Source: Blattamonas nauphoetae
Taxonomy: Eukaryota > Preaxostyla > Oxymonadida
Length of the DNA stretch: 47,599 nt
Assembly: GCA_033064195.1 (NCBI GenBank)
Contig: JARBJD010000460.1
Coordinates: 1 to 47,599 of the forward strand
Direction: 5' to 3'
The notes below the pieces were generated by a model, which saw only the letters and a program-made list of their open reading frames with translations, searched no databases and was not told the origin of the DNA. Of this stretch, positions 31,597 to 41,621 are shown piece after piece (the first letter of the stretch is position 1; every line of letters begins with the position of its first letter). Position numbers and translations under genes: made by a program.

Positions 31597-31697
31597 CAAT
31601 CCAATTGACTGGCCCAGGTGGCCCAGGTGGATCGCGAAATCAAATTGGTTTTTTATTTTTGGTAGGTCCACAAGTCCACAGGTCCACAAGTCCACGG
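31597..31697 (+). repeat. GGTCCACA-bearing dispersed module, copy 1
   Basis: TTGACTGGCCCAGGTGG, then GGTGGATCGCGAAATC, AAATTGG and a T-rich stretch lead into about four AGGTCCACA/AAGTCCACA units. The same module recurs at 46703, 46989, 47285 and 47493, the last two inverted. This copy marks the left approach to the Polinton-like element. Confidence 0.8.
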
Positions 31698-31859
31698 CGC
31701 AGGGGCACGCCCAGAATGCACTTGAATGACGTGCACTACCTCCCCATGCATCGGGACCATCCGTGGATTGTTTTGGTCAAATATGATTTTTTCACTTTTT
31801 TCATCACTATATAAGGTAACAAACAAATCGAATTTTTCAAATTAACCTTAATTATTGCG

Positions 31860-32230
31860 ATCATCCAAAAGTGTACTGACAAGGTTAATATCGGTCTGAC
31901 GAGTTTAAATACGACGTGTTTCGTGTGATCTGAGAAGTATTTCTGGAGTTATGGGTGATCTCAAAATTAACGCTGATTTATTTTTTATCGATTTTTTTTA
32001 ATTTGTATATGAAGAGGAGATCCAGACCAAGTTTGAAAAATCCAATTTTGAGCTTTGACCACACAAACCTCTTCCAAGGTCAATCCCGATCTGCTGAGTT
32101 CATTTCTGATGTTTTCAGAGTGATCTGAGCAGTAGTTCATGAGATATGGGTGATCCAAAAATAAACGTTAAACTTTTTTAACTTTCTGATTTTTTAATTT
32201 GTATATGAAGAGGAGTTGTTGGCCAAGTTC
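31860..32230. repeat. About 196-bp diverged tandem duplication
   Basis: TTTGTATATGAAGAGGAG recurs at about 32002 and 32198, and GATCTGAG...ATGGGTGATC at about 31927 and 32122, giving a period near 196 bp. The copies differ at many positions. Non-coding. Confidence 0.65.
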
Positions 32231-32574
32231 AAGTATTGAGCCCTCGACGTAATGTTCCAAGATACTCAGGCAAAATGGTGCCCTGGTGACTGATGCGCAG
32301 AACGATTTGGAGGTTGGATTGGAGACGGATGATCGAAAGATTGTCCCCGGGGTTCATGTTGGCAGCTCTTAGATGTGCCCGTAAATCATGCCCACCCAAG
32401 ACTTAACCCTTTAAGGACTTCGCCAGCAGCAGTCATTTAGAAGGATCGCGATAGAACGATCCCCAAAGGAGTATCGGGGTGTCTATAGGAAGCTCGTACG
32501 AACGTGGGAAGGCTCTTCTCTTCGGTTATTTTTACCATCTTCAATGTACAATTACAAAAATATGCTAACACCAT
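32231..32574. other. Left flank of the Polinton-like element, no gene
   Basis: There are short GATCG/CGATC complementary strings near 32445-32465 and nothing coding. I could not see a terminal inverted repeat for the element here. Confidence 0.3.
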
Positions 32575-32985
32575 TCAATACTCCAACATCAGATCAACCA
32601 GGAATTCATAATACTCTTTGGTTATTTTTCCATTGATTGTCTCTGATGTTTCCATCTCGATTGATTCACCAGAACTGTCTTTGAACCAGATCTTCACCGT
32701 TGATTGTCGAGTTCTTAATTCCCACTTCTTTCTCTTAGCAATCTGTTCGTTACAGAAAGCCACATACGAATCATTGTGAGCATCAGTCTGAATCCAATCA
32801 GCATGGATCGTGAAATTTTGAGGAATATCTTTTGAAATAACCGTTGAAGTCTCACCGATCTCCTCATTCACATGGATGAGCTTACAGTCAAGGAAATAGA
32901 TGTATTTTTGTTTTCGGGAATTGACAAAATCAGGAGGGAGTTGAGCAGAGTGAGAATTCTGAATTGAGAAATAACGTTTAACCAT
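32575..32985 (-). CDS. Polinton-like small protein, 136 aa, unknown
   Basis: ATG at 32983-32985 (MVKRYFSIQNSHSAQLPPDF) to TGA at 32575. It is rich in alternating hydrophobic and polar residues (YIYFLDCKLIHVNEE, STVKIWFKDSSGESIEM), suggesting a beta-sandwich. That would suit a small structural protein of a capsid-bearing element, for example a penton-type protein, but no sequence signature proves it. The AT-rich start motif lies just upstream. Confidence 0.5.
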   Translation of the reverse strand: MVKRYFSIQNSHSAQLPPDFVNSRKQKYIYFLDCKLIHVNEEIGETSTVISKDIPQNFTIHADWIQTDAHNDSYVAFCNEQIAKRKKWELRTRQSTVKIWFKDSSGESIEMETSETINGKITKEYYEFLVDLMLEY

Positions 32986-33013
32986 TGCTGTTTTCTACAA
33001 AAATAAAAAAATC
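32986..33013 (-). promoter_or_regulatory. AT-rich start motif of the 136-aa gene
   Basis: On the minus strand, TTTTTTTATTTTTGTAGAAA lies a few bases before the ATG. The same string recurs at other genes of this element (see findings). Probably a core promoter or initiator, with very short leaders. Confidence 0.5.
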
Positions 33014-33028
33014 AAAAGTGTTTAATCA

Positions 33029-34734
33029 TTAATATCCTCTCTTCACTTCTTCATACGCTTCTTGGAGTCGTCGATCAATGACATATCTCACCCGTGGTTG
33101 TCCATTTTCGATCCAGAACAACCAATATGTTGCCTGATGTAATGCCAAAATCGGTGGTGGAGGACCTTCTGGAGTTGATGTGAAATATGGATCCAGTTCT
33201 CCCCTGATTGATTGGTGTTCCTCTGTAGACAATATTCACTGATTCTGCTGTCGAAATACCTTCTTCACCACCTGCAATTTCACTTCGATCTGTTGGAACC
33301 ATAAATGTGAAACTAGTTGCATCGGTAGCAGCTCTTTGTCTCACGCTAATTTTCTCAACTCCATGGACCTTATACTTGGAATGTCGAGAAGCACATATTG
33401 AATTCTCAAATTCTTCAGTTGCAGAACATCCAATGAAATCACCATTAACCATCATCATTTGATAGAACTCTGGTGAGATTGTTGACATTGGGAAATTGGG
33501 AAAGTTACTTCCAAGCATTTCGAATTGACCAACGTATTGAGGATTTCTGAAGACTGGACACTCGTTAGGTCGTTCTGGGAATAAGCACATCAGATTCATG
33601 AGATTGTTGAGTTTGATGCTGATATTTGATCTTACTCCCATGGCATTCGCTTTTGATTGGAATGATTGTGTGTTAATTCTTTCTGCTTTCAGAACATAAA
33701 GAGTCTTTGAATAAGTGTTGAATAAAGATTGTTTTGTGGCGTCAGTAATTTGATATCCGTAGCAGACAGTTGTAGCTTTGTCCACTGATGAAGTAAGAAC
33801 AGTAGAAGTGGATTGTTTTATGTATATCCTTGCAACAGAAGTTAAATCCTGATTATCAAATTTATCGTATTGTTGAACTGGATTTCCGATTTGTGTGAAT
33901 TCCTGTGTTAAAACTGAGAATTCTCCGTCTTGCATTAAATTCATTCGAGATGGTTGTATTCCATTAACTGCCGCATTAAGAAATACATCAGATGAATCTT
34001 GAAGTGTTTTTCGAATAACAGTTGATGATCGAATAGGACAATACACAAGCGAATCAGTTGTCAAGTGAAATCTCAAGCGTAAATTACCAAAGATGGAATT
34101 GGGATACTGATCAAACGTACTCAGTGGTAGTAAATTAACAAATGGAATCACCAGTGGAATTGTAAATGTGATTGTTTGTGGGAAAGGTGTATCACCTCTT
34201 AATAATGGAGTAAAATAGTATCCACACACACTTGGATCCATTCTCTGAACATTTTCCCACAGACTGTAGCAATGCTTCATGTTGTTTTTCTCTTCATATG
34301 ACTTGAAAGTGTGATACAGAAATGATTCGTGGATGTGATTGTTCTGAAGTGAATTATCGATGATGTTTCCTTGACTGTCGACGAGTCTCATGTCTCGAAT
34401 TGCATCTGATGATGATTTAAATCCGAAGAACATTCCATACATTCCAACAGTTTCAATTGGCAATTTTCCCCGGCTTTGTAACTGAAACAGTAACCGTCAG
34501 ATCTATTCGTAAATGACTCTTCGAAAATTCAGTCACATCATGACCGTCATAGCACAATGGAACTTCAATTTCATCTGTGATTCTGCATGGCATTGGCGGA
34601 TTTGTAGGATGCACTTCTTGAATAGAATAAACGTGTGGTTCTGAATCCCACTGTTTCGGCATATACGATTGGACTTCAATTTGCTCAATTAACGTCGATG
34701 TTGGTTTGGATTGATTTGCTCTGATACTTCTCAT
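33029..34734 (-). pseudogene. Polinton-like capsid-type gene 1, broken
   Basis: The region codes for a large protein with strand-rich segments (FTIPLVIPFVNLLPLSTFDQ, FGNLRLRFHLTTDSLVYCPI) of the kind found in double-jelly-roll major capsid proteins, and a C-terminal PPPILALHQATYWLFWI. The same layout and a related C-terminus recur in the next gene, so the two are paralogues. The assignment is by length, position and secondary-structure pattern. It is broken. Confidence 0.55.
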
Positions 34735-34755
34735 TTATAGAAAAATAAAAAATAC
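34735..34755 (-). promoter_or_regulatory. AT-rich start motif of capsid-type gene 1
   Basis: TTTTTTATTTTTCTATAA directly abuts the ATG at 34732-34734. Confidence 0.5.
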
Positions 34756-34781
34756 AATATCATTATTTTCTTTTTACTGTT

Positions 34782-36642
34782 TTATGATTTCGGTATTCCG
34801 AGTTCCTTATGTAACGCTTTCAGTGTGTGATTTGGATAATACTCAACTTTAGGTTCGTCATTAACGAATCGTAAGACCCACCATGTTGTTGCAGTGGTTG
34901 CTAGAATTGGTGCTGGAGGATGCGTAAATGTTGTCAAATCACCACCCTTTTGACTTGGATCGAGAACATTGTAGTACGTATCAATTAAACCTTGGTAAAT
35001 TGGACTTGACCTCAAAGTGACTGGAACATTCTGCCCTCTGGAACTGATTGAATCATTACAGTTTGTTGGACATCCGCTTCATTGAGTTGAGAAGCACAGA
35101 AGGAAGTCAGTATTGTCATGAATCGGGCGAACTCTTGCCATCGTTTCATTTGGATATGTTCTACCACCTTCAAGATGTTCTTCAACGAGAGAATCCGTCA
35201 ATGATCGCTCCAAATCATCAGGAACTGTGAGGTAAGAATCGAGATTTAGAGTCGATAATGCGAACTGATTGAAGCGAGCTCCAATCGTCGATGTCCAGTT
35301 CTCTGGATAATATTTGTTGAGTAGATGCACACGAAGATCTTTCTGCATTGGATTGTGGAAACAAGTGACTTCATTATCGTAGTGACGGAAGAGGAGCATA
35401 ATATCCTTGGCATTAACGAGAACCATCTGTTGAGTACAATCAATACCTGTTGCCGTTGGTGTCTTCTGAAATGGATAGAACGATATCTTTTCTGCTGGAA
35501 TTGTTCCAGGACGATCCTGATACATCTTTTTCAGACTCTCTTTCGCGATTTCTTTCATTTTGTATCCAGCACTCATGCAATGCACATCATCAATCTGATA
35601 ATCAATAATGTTCAATGATATGTATTGATCCACGAATTCTGGTTCTTTTGTAACTGTTCCTGCTGAATTATAGTAAATGTCTTGAGTCACTGCTGATATC
35701 CGAAATGATTGACCAATCTGAACGAAATTCTTTGTGCAGTTCGCAAGAAGAGAGTGGAAAAACCATGGACGATGTTGTTGACAATCTGCAATGGCATGGT
35801 GAATTGGTGGTTTTGTTGAGCCAATGTAGGTCGAAAGTGTATTCTTCAAAGTGAGTTCAGGATTAACAGGGACAACAAACAAACGCATCTTCATTAATGT
35901 ACACACTTACTTTCAAATCACCGAAGAGACATTTTGGATAGTCAGTCATCCCTGAGAAAATGAGAAGATCTTCAAGGTTTATTGACACACGAATCGGTAC
36001 CTTAATTGTATCCGTGAAATGACCAGCTTGTGACACCGATGTGAAGTCTGACAATGGAATGTAGACACCAGCAACAGATTCGTCATGATTCCAAGCATTC
36101 TGCCACGGAGTATGTGCATGCTTACGATTCTCCAATTGACTCTTTGGTTTGATCATATTGTAGATGTGAGACTCCATTGAAACGTCATTGTTTGCTGTAC
36201 TTATGATTCTTTGATTGTTGTGAAGAACAGTGAATCTACTAAAGATTGATGCCGAATGCTTCAGTCCAACGAACATAAATATTCTCTCATTTGAGTAAGA
36301 CCCAACTTTATCTGGGGTAATGTCCCAATTGTTGACTTTCAGAGTTGTTGTGATTGTGAAAGTAATGAAGGAATCATCGATTTGACAAATATCTTGATTA
36401 CCCGTCAGTGGAATTATTATTTCCTGTCCTTTGTAAAATCGTGAATTCTCAGATGGTTTCAATTCCTGTATCGAAGTACTGTGTGCTCCATCATTTAGGA
36501 GGAAATTTACGTGATGTTCAGACATTAATTGTTGTTGTATTTGACCAATGTCATCTCTGGTATACTTGATGCTTCCAGTTGTATTTCCAGTCAATGTTGA
36601 GGCTCCATGTCTTTGTTTGTCAGATGTGTAATGTGTGAGTTC
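34782..36642 (-). pseudogene. Polinton-like capsid-type gene 2, broken
   Basis: A paralogue of gene 1, directly upstream on the same strand. It shares the strand-rich plan (SFITFTITTTLKVNNWD, IKVPIRVSINLEDLLIF, CLFGDLKVSVYINEDAF) and the C-terminal PAPILATTATTWWVLRF. It is probably the major capsid protein or a second capsid component. It is broken. Confidence 0.55.
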
Positions 36643-36965
36643 ATTTTAAAAAAACAATATTGATTATTTATTTTCACTTTCTTTAGCTTTGGTTTTGGCT
36701 TCAGCTTTTCTTCCAGTCTCAGTATTTCACCTCTGAGCTGATTTGCAACTGCTGTGTTTCCTTCATTGATTGCTTGCTCATACTGTGCCATCTTTTCTGC
36801 ATGGATTTGCTGATCCGATTTCACATCTGGAATCATCTCCACTCCTGTCTGTGCAATCTTTGAAATCACTGGTCCAACGAAGGGAATGAGATTCAAAAAT
36901 GGTGCTCCAATTCTGAGAATGGTTTTACCGACTCCTGCTAATTTTGAAAACCAACCTGGTGCCAT
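36591..36965 (-). CDS. Polinton-like small virion-type protein A, 124 aa
   Basis: It starts MAPGWFSKLAGVGKTILRIG, followed by a hydrophobic stretch APFLNLIPFVGPVISKI, then a charged coiled-coil-like helix (NQLRGEILRLEEKLKPK). An amphipathic or hydrophobic N-terminus with a basic tail is typical of minor virion proteins of this class of element. It pairs with the next gene, which has the same MAPG start. Confidence 0.5.
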   Translation of the reverse strand: MAPGWFSKLAGVGKTILRIGAPFLNLIPFVGPVISKIAQTGVEMIPDVKSDQQIHAEKMAQYEQAINEGNTAVANQLRGEILRLEEKLKPKPKLKKVKINNQYCFFKMNSHITHLTNKDMEPQH

Positions 36966-36983
36966 TTCTGTAAAAATAAAAAA
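36966..36983 (-). promoter_or_regulatory. AT-rich start motif of virion-type protein A
   Basis: TTTTTTATTTTTACAGAA directly abuts the ATG at 36963-36965. Confidence 0.5.
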
Positions 36984-36999
36984 CTGGATTTACATTAAT

Positions 37000-37341
37000 T
37001 TATAAACCTTTGAATTGAATTTTTGAATTTGACGATTGAGGCATCTCATCATTCACGTATCGTCCATTTCGTGGCGGTTCATAATCAAGCATTTGTGGTC
37101 TTTGATCTGAAAAGTCCTGTCGTTGAGGTTTTTGTGACTGATTCATTGCTTTGTTTTGCTGGTACACATCCGTCATTCCTCCTAATCCACTGAGGATCCC
37201 TCCTGCTGTTTGTCCGAACTTGTTGTTCGTCTGTGAGAGCAAGCCACCACCGACTTGAAGCAACGTTGGAGCTAGAGGTTTGATGAATTGAAAGAACTGT
37301 TTGCCGATATTTTTGAGTTTGTTGAAACTTCCTGGTGCCAT
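37000..37341 (-). CDS. Polinton-like small virion-type protein B, 113 aa
   Basis: It starts MAPGSFNKLKNIGKQFFQFI and has a Gly/Leu-rich centre (LLQVGGGLLSQ, AGGILSGLGGMTDVY) and a polar Gln/Pro-rich tail. Its N-terminal motif MAPGxFxKL is shared with protein A, indicating an old duplication or a shared targeting peptide. It has an AT-rich start motif. Confidence 0.5.
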   Translation of the reverse strand: MAPGSFNKLKNIGKQFFQFIKPLAPTLLQVGGGLLSQTNNKFGQTAGGILSGLGGMTDVYQQNKAMNQSQKPQRQDFSDQRPQMLDYEPPRNGRYVNDEMPQSSNSKIQFKGL

Positions 37342-37360
37342 TTATGTAAAAATAAAAAAT
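37342..37360 (-). promoter_or_regulatory. AT-rich start motif of virion-type protein B
   Basis: TTTTTTATTTTTACATAA directly abuts the ATG at 37339-37341. It is nearly identical to the motif of protein A. Confidence 0.5.
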
Positions 37361-37376
37361 ACAATTCATGAAATAT

Positions 37377-37961
37377 TTATCTCGGGATTGCTTTCGTTAG
37401 TGAAATTCCATAATTGAGGATAGTGTTGTAGGCTTCATTGAAGGCAATACTCATGTCTTTTCCACCAACAAGGATCTTGAATATTGTTCCAAACACTGGT
37501 AGTTTATTCAGACATAAGCACTTGTCAGACAAATCATCCAATTCGATCACCACATCATTGATTCCTGTTAGTGTTGCTATCAAAGCACATAAATCACTTT
37601 GGTTCGTGATCAGTTTCTTCGATGGTTCAATGAGGTTATTCAGTAGTTTCTTTTCACAAGCGAATGCATTCTTGTACACAAGCAAGAATTGATCTTTGAA
37701 TGCTGCGATATTAGTGTATTCCCGTAGTGGAATTGAACGACTTTGGATCGGTGCGGATGGATAGATCTCTAGTGGTGGCGGATCATAAATACCTGATTCA
37801 TTGTTCATTTCAACATTTGCACCTTGAACATTTCGATCTTCGAGCTTTGGTCTTCCAGAAGATGCTCCTTTATTATCGATGATGACATTGTTGGTGATTG
37901 ACGTTGGAACAGAAGAAGAACTTGTGTGTTTCGTAAATTGACAACTTGGAATTGGCTGCAT
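37377..37961 (-). CDS. Polinton-like protein of unknown function, about 194 aa
   Basis: ATG at 37959-37961. The polar, Pro/Ser-rich N-terminal half is followed by a helical half (FKDQFLLVYKNAFACEKKLL, LIATLTGINDVVIELDDLSD), ending KAIPR-TAA. No family recognised. It lies among the virion-type genes. Confidence 0.5.
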   Translation of the reverse strand: MQPIPSCQFTKHTSSSSVPTSITNNVIIDNKGASSGRPKLEDRNVQGANVEMNNESGIYDPPPLEIYPSAPIQSRSIPLREYTNIAAFKDQFLLVYKNAFACEKKLLNNLIEPSKKLITNQSDLCALIATLTGINDVVIELDDLSDKCLCLNKLPVFGTIFKILVGGKDMSIAFNEAYNTILNYGISLTKAIPR

Positions 37962-37964
37962 CAC

Positions 37965-37985
37965 TTTCTATACAAATAAAAATTG
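37965..37985 (-). promoter_or_regulatory. AT-rich start motif of the 194-aa gene
   Basis: TTTTTATTTGTATAGAAAG lies a few bases before the ATG at 37959-37961. Confidence 0.45.
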
Positions 37986-37996
37986 ATTTTAATGTT

Positions 37997-38434
37997 TTAT
38001 GATTCCATTTCTTTCTCCAAGTGTGCGAATCGAGCATATTCAGGCAAATACACTTGTTGATATTGTCCTACATCTCTTGTTCGATATGCTTCATTCGTCA
38101 GTTGATTCAGAATTGTTGATATTTCAACATTGTATTGACCAAGGAATTCACTCAAATATGTTGGATTTGTTGTCGTATTGTCAAGAAATTGTGGACTTAC
38201 CAATTCTTGGAAGTCTTTTCTGTACTTGACTCTCTGACATTCTTCATTTGTGCTTACGAAGTTTTGAACATTATCTTCAAGCCATTTATCCCACATCTTT
38301 GATGCTATTTTAGACTGAATTGAATTGAAAACCATGTTGTCCAAGATTCCATTGCAAACGTCAACTGGATGATCTTTACTGGCACGATACACCTTCAAAA
38401 CATTCGTCATATAGTCACCAACTGCTTTCTTCAT
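37997..38434 (-). CDS. Polinton-like protein of unknown function, 145 aa
   Basis: MKKAVGDYMTNVLKVYRASK to TAA. All-helical composition with conserved-looking aromatic residues (KMWDKWLEDNVQNFV). No family recognised. It looks whole. Confidence 0.5.
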   Translation of the reverse strand: MKKAVGDYMTNVLKVYRASKDHPVDVCNGILDNMVFNSIQSKIASKMWDKWLEDNVQNFVSTNEECQRVKYRKDFQELVSPQFLDNTTTNPTYLSEFLGQYNVEISTILNQLTNEAYRTRDVGQYQQVYLPEYARFAHLEKEMES

Positions 38435-38476
38435 TATTGGATATGGTTGTTGTGATCGTTGTTTTTGCAGGTCTCC

Positions 38477-38965
38477 CTAACTGACTTCATGATAGTTTCC
38501 TGGCAAATCGTACGTTCCAGTCTTGAGAAAATTGTTGTGTGCAGCCTTGATTCTTCTTCCATGATCTTGACGAAATGATGAATATGGTTGTTGTCTACGC
38601 ATATCTGGTGTAGGATTCATTGAATAGTATGTCTCGACGACAGGTCGACTATTGTATGGTGCAAGCATAAATCCATTGGCTGCAATCAGATCATTACTTT
38701 CTTTGTCATAAATCATCACATCTGGTACTTTTCCATGTTTTTCCATTTGAACAGTCCAATTTTGTCCAGTTCTTTCAATGTATTCTAAGGCTGATGGAAC
38801 ACTACTGAGTGCAGAATTGAATTTGGTGCGAATGTCATCATCAGCATAGATTCTTTTCATTGCTGCTGGAGTATCTTGTGAATAACTCATTTTGGTTTCT
38901 TTGGTTGTGCTTTTCTTGCTGTTTTTTGATACACTATCTTTGCGACATCTGTGTATTTCATACAA
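38477..38965 (-). CDS. Polinton-like protein of unknown function, up to 162 aa
   Basis: An open frame to TAG at 38477. The probable start is an internal ATG, MSYSQDTPAAMKRIYADDDI. The C-terminal half is basic (RRQQPYSSFRQDHGRRIKA), possibly binding nucleic acid. An AT-rich start motif lies at 38962-38980. It is divergent from the ATPase gene, with about 60 bp between them. Confidence 0.45.
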   Translation of the reverse strand: MYEIHRCRKDSVSKNSKKSTTKETKMSYSQDTPAAMKRIYADDDIRTKFNSALSSVPSALEYIERTGQNWTVQMEKHGKVPDVMIYDKESNDLIAANGFMLAPYNSRPVVETYYSMNPTPDMRRQQPYSSFRQDHGRRIKAAHNNFLKTGTYDLPGNYHEVS

Positions 38966-39022
38966 AATAAAAATCCAAAACTATATTTTAATTAGTGATA
39001 AATCATAAATGCAAAGAACAAA

Positions 39023-39848
39023 ATGTCATTAACAGCGTATGTGAATGCAAAAATAAGTGAAGCATCCAATCGAAATGTTTCTCATGAAGTTCAATCACAA
39101 ATACATCCAGACCTAAATTTCAATCGCAATAGTGTAAATGTCCTCGTTGGAAACAGAGGAAGTGGAAAACCTTCAATGCACTTCGAGAAGTTGCCAAGCT
39201 CCAGAATGTTCAGGTTAGGAATGAACTCTTTCACTTGTTTGTCTTCGTCACTGATAAGAACATTGATTCAACATTCGACAAGTTCAAACCAATACTGTCT
39301 GTTCCATACGTGAAAGTGAAATTTGATGAAGCACTTTCGTTTCTGTTGGAATTGTCACAATCAAAGCTGCTTATGAAGAAATTTTGACCACCAATGGCAA
39401 GATCGAATTACTGATGAATGCAGAGATGATCTCTTTAATGCTCTATACATTGATGATTTCTCTGTGAAGAATCTCCAAACAATCATTCTTCTTGATGACT
39501 GTCAGAATTCTTGGTGAACGTATAACATCCAAAAATAGAATGACAATGATGGACTTGTTACTGGAGAATCGACAACCGAAATTCACTTTCTTTCTGACCA
39601 TGCATGAGCTCTTCAGTTTGTCAGCAGACATGAAGTCAAACATTGATTCGATGTGGATCTTTGGAGGATTCAACAAAGAACGAATCAGTAGAGTATATCC
39701 TCAACTGAACTCACCAATTGACATTCGACAGTTCTGGAACATCTATCAACGAAAACAAAAATGTGAAGCAATCATTCTTCGATACAACACAGATGGAGTT
39801 GCACTGAATGAGATCAACAAAGATGGACTAATTCGTAGTGTCCGATAA
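39023..39848 (+). pseudogene. Polinton-like packaging-type ATPase (FtsK/HerA type), broken
   Basis: The only plus-strand gene of the element. A Walker A region NVLVGNRGSGKP near 39140-39175 and a Walker-B-like IILLDDCQN near 39485 match the genome-packaging ATPase of Polintons and related viruses. It would drive DNA into capsids. It is broken. Confidence 0.65.
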
Positions 39849-40207
39849 TTCTTGTATCAGGTTTCCGATGGTGTCTGTCAACGTTCGAATTGATTCTTCA
39901 ATGTCGGATAATCTCTGATCAATCGAGAGTGAGTTGGATCCGTCGATGTTGTCATTGTTTATTTTCTAAGTGCAATCTCACCTCTTATTTTTGTTATTTT
40001 GTATCCGTCAATTTTGATCAACCGATTCAGTTTCTGGGTGGTATCTGTTCAGTTCTTTTCTGTTCTTTTCCAAAACTTCTGAAAATCATAGATGTTTTCA
40101 AAACAGTTCTGTTTAGGATCAAACGGTTCTAAAATCTTTAGATCTTTATCAAAATGTTCTAAAAACTTTGGATCTTTTCCAAATGTTCTAAACTGTTCCG
40201 AATCATT
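39849..40207. other. Gene-free stretch inside the Polinton-like element, with short repeats
   Basis: From about 40099 to 40205 there are four diverged units of about 30 bp built on CAAA-NGTTCTAAAA and GATCTTT. No gene. It lies between the convergent ends of the ATPase and integrase genes, where a terminator or replication signal could be, but no specific function is shown. Confidence 0.45.
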
Positions 40208-41173
40208 TTAAACAGAATAAAAATATTTGAAACACTTTTGAAATTCAACGATATTGAACTCATCAATGAACTCTGGTGATAAATCATCGATGGAAGCAGC
40301 ATGATATTTTGTGTGTTGGATTGGAACGCACACTATTTTTGGTAGACAGGTGAGTCCATTCAGAAGTTTTGCCACCACATTTCCGTGTTTGTACTCAATG
40401 AATTGTCCAACAAATTGAAACTGTCTTCGCTTCTTCTGAAACTTGGCAACATACTTGTTCAAATCAAGATGAATCAACAAGATGTTTCATGGTTTATATC
40501 GCCAAAGCATCTGTGTCATCTGCTGTCTTTGGATGTTCTTTAATTGTTCTTCACAACTGGAGATGTACAGTGCTTCAATTTCACGATTGTTTTGTGCTTG
40601 CTGTGGAGTGAACTTGTTCCAGTATGCCTCGATGTGGAGTCATGTTGTAGTATTCCACCATCTGATTCATCAATGAGTGATTTGCCATTTGTGTTGGATT
40701 GTCCTGGAATCCATCTCTGATTGTTCTGATCACTCGATCGACAATTCTGTTGTGATTTGTGAATGGTGAGCTTGTGAAATATGTACTGACTTTCTGTTGC
40801 TTGAAATACGTTGATGCTTCTCCACTGGTCCATGCTGCTCTCCATCCCCACAAATGTTGTTGACGTGAACTCCACGATGATTTATCAGATCGTTGATTGC
40901 AGTCTTGACTTTGCTCCATGATTTATCCAGTACAGGAATTACTACAAGGTATTTTGTGTTGATGTTGATCGCAAAGAGGTAGATCTGGAGAACTGTTTTG
41001 ACGTTGGTGATTGGATAAAACGAGATCAATTTCCCATGATCCAAACTTGGGAGAAAAGTAAGGTCTGTCACACTTTGTGGAACCTTTTGTCTGCTGTCTT
41101 TTCCTGAATCTCCAGTGATGTTTTTGGACATAAATAGCATCTTTGATCGAAAAGGATATTGTATTTTAGTCAC
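40208..41173 (-). pseudogene. Polinton-like retroviral-type integrase, broken
   Basis: The core has the rve fold order: KYLVVIPVLDKSWSKV strand-helix, an ICGDGE segment with the second acidic residue, and a NRIVDRVIRTIRDGF helix followed by MVEYYNMTPHRG, which carries the typical YN.TPHR motif. The C-terminal part has an SH3- or chromo-like basic sheet (KYVAKFQKKRRQFQFVGQFI). Integrases of this type insert Polintons and usually leave 5-6 bp target duplications. It is broken. Confidence 0.7.
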
Positions 41174-41195
41174 GGTTTTTTGAATCGTTGGTTGG

Positions 41196-41540
41196 TCAAT
41201 AATCGTCGCACCACCTCATTTTTCCCTCAGGATTTTCCTCGGATGTGCAGTCTCCCATCTGGCGAGTATATTCATCGTACCATTCCTGAAATGATCTTCC
41301 ACCAAATGGGATTTGTTTTGGATGTGCTAAAATGAACTCAGTTTCATCATTTCCGAGTGTTCTACTGACATGTGAAAGAATAAACATATTTCGATTCAGT
41401 TTCTTTGATTCAACGATCTGTTTGTCAATGAATTGTTCCATTTTCTGTTGATTGTCCATCATTGAATTCTCTGCTTTGATTTGTTCCTCCTCTGAATTGT
41501 CCTTCTGTTGATGGTCAAAATAAGCTTTCACTTGATCCAA
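41196..41540 (-). CDS. Polinton-like open frame, probably tied to the integrase region
   Basis: A charged, coiled-coil-like start (EEEQIKAENSMMDNQQKMEQ), then FILSHVSRTLGNDETEFILA and GGRSFQEWYDEYTRQ. It may be an integrase N-terminal part or a separate small gene. No family recognised. Confidence 0.4.
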   Translation of the reverse strand: MDQVKAYFDHQQKDNSEEEQIKAENSMMDNQQKMEQFIDKQIVESKKLNRNMFILSHVSRTLGNDETEFILAHPKQIPFGGRSFQEWYDEYTRQMGDCTSEENPEGKMRWCDDY

Positions 41541-41621
41541 CTTTCCCAGTACTTGTCTTGTCGTTGGTTCGACCTTGTTGATCTCTCTCTCACTGAGGGC
41601 TTGAATCTTTTGTTTATACTC

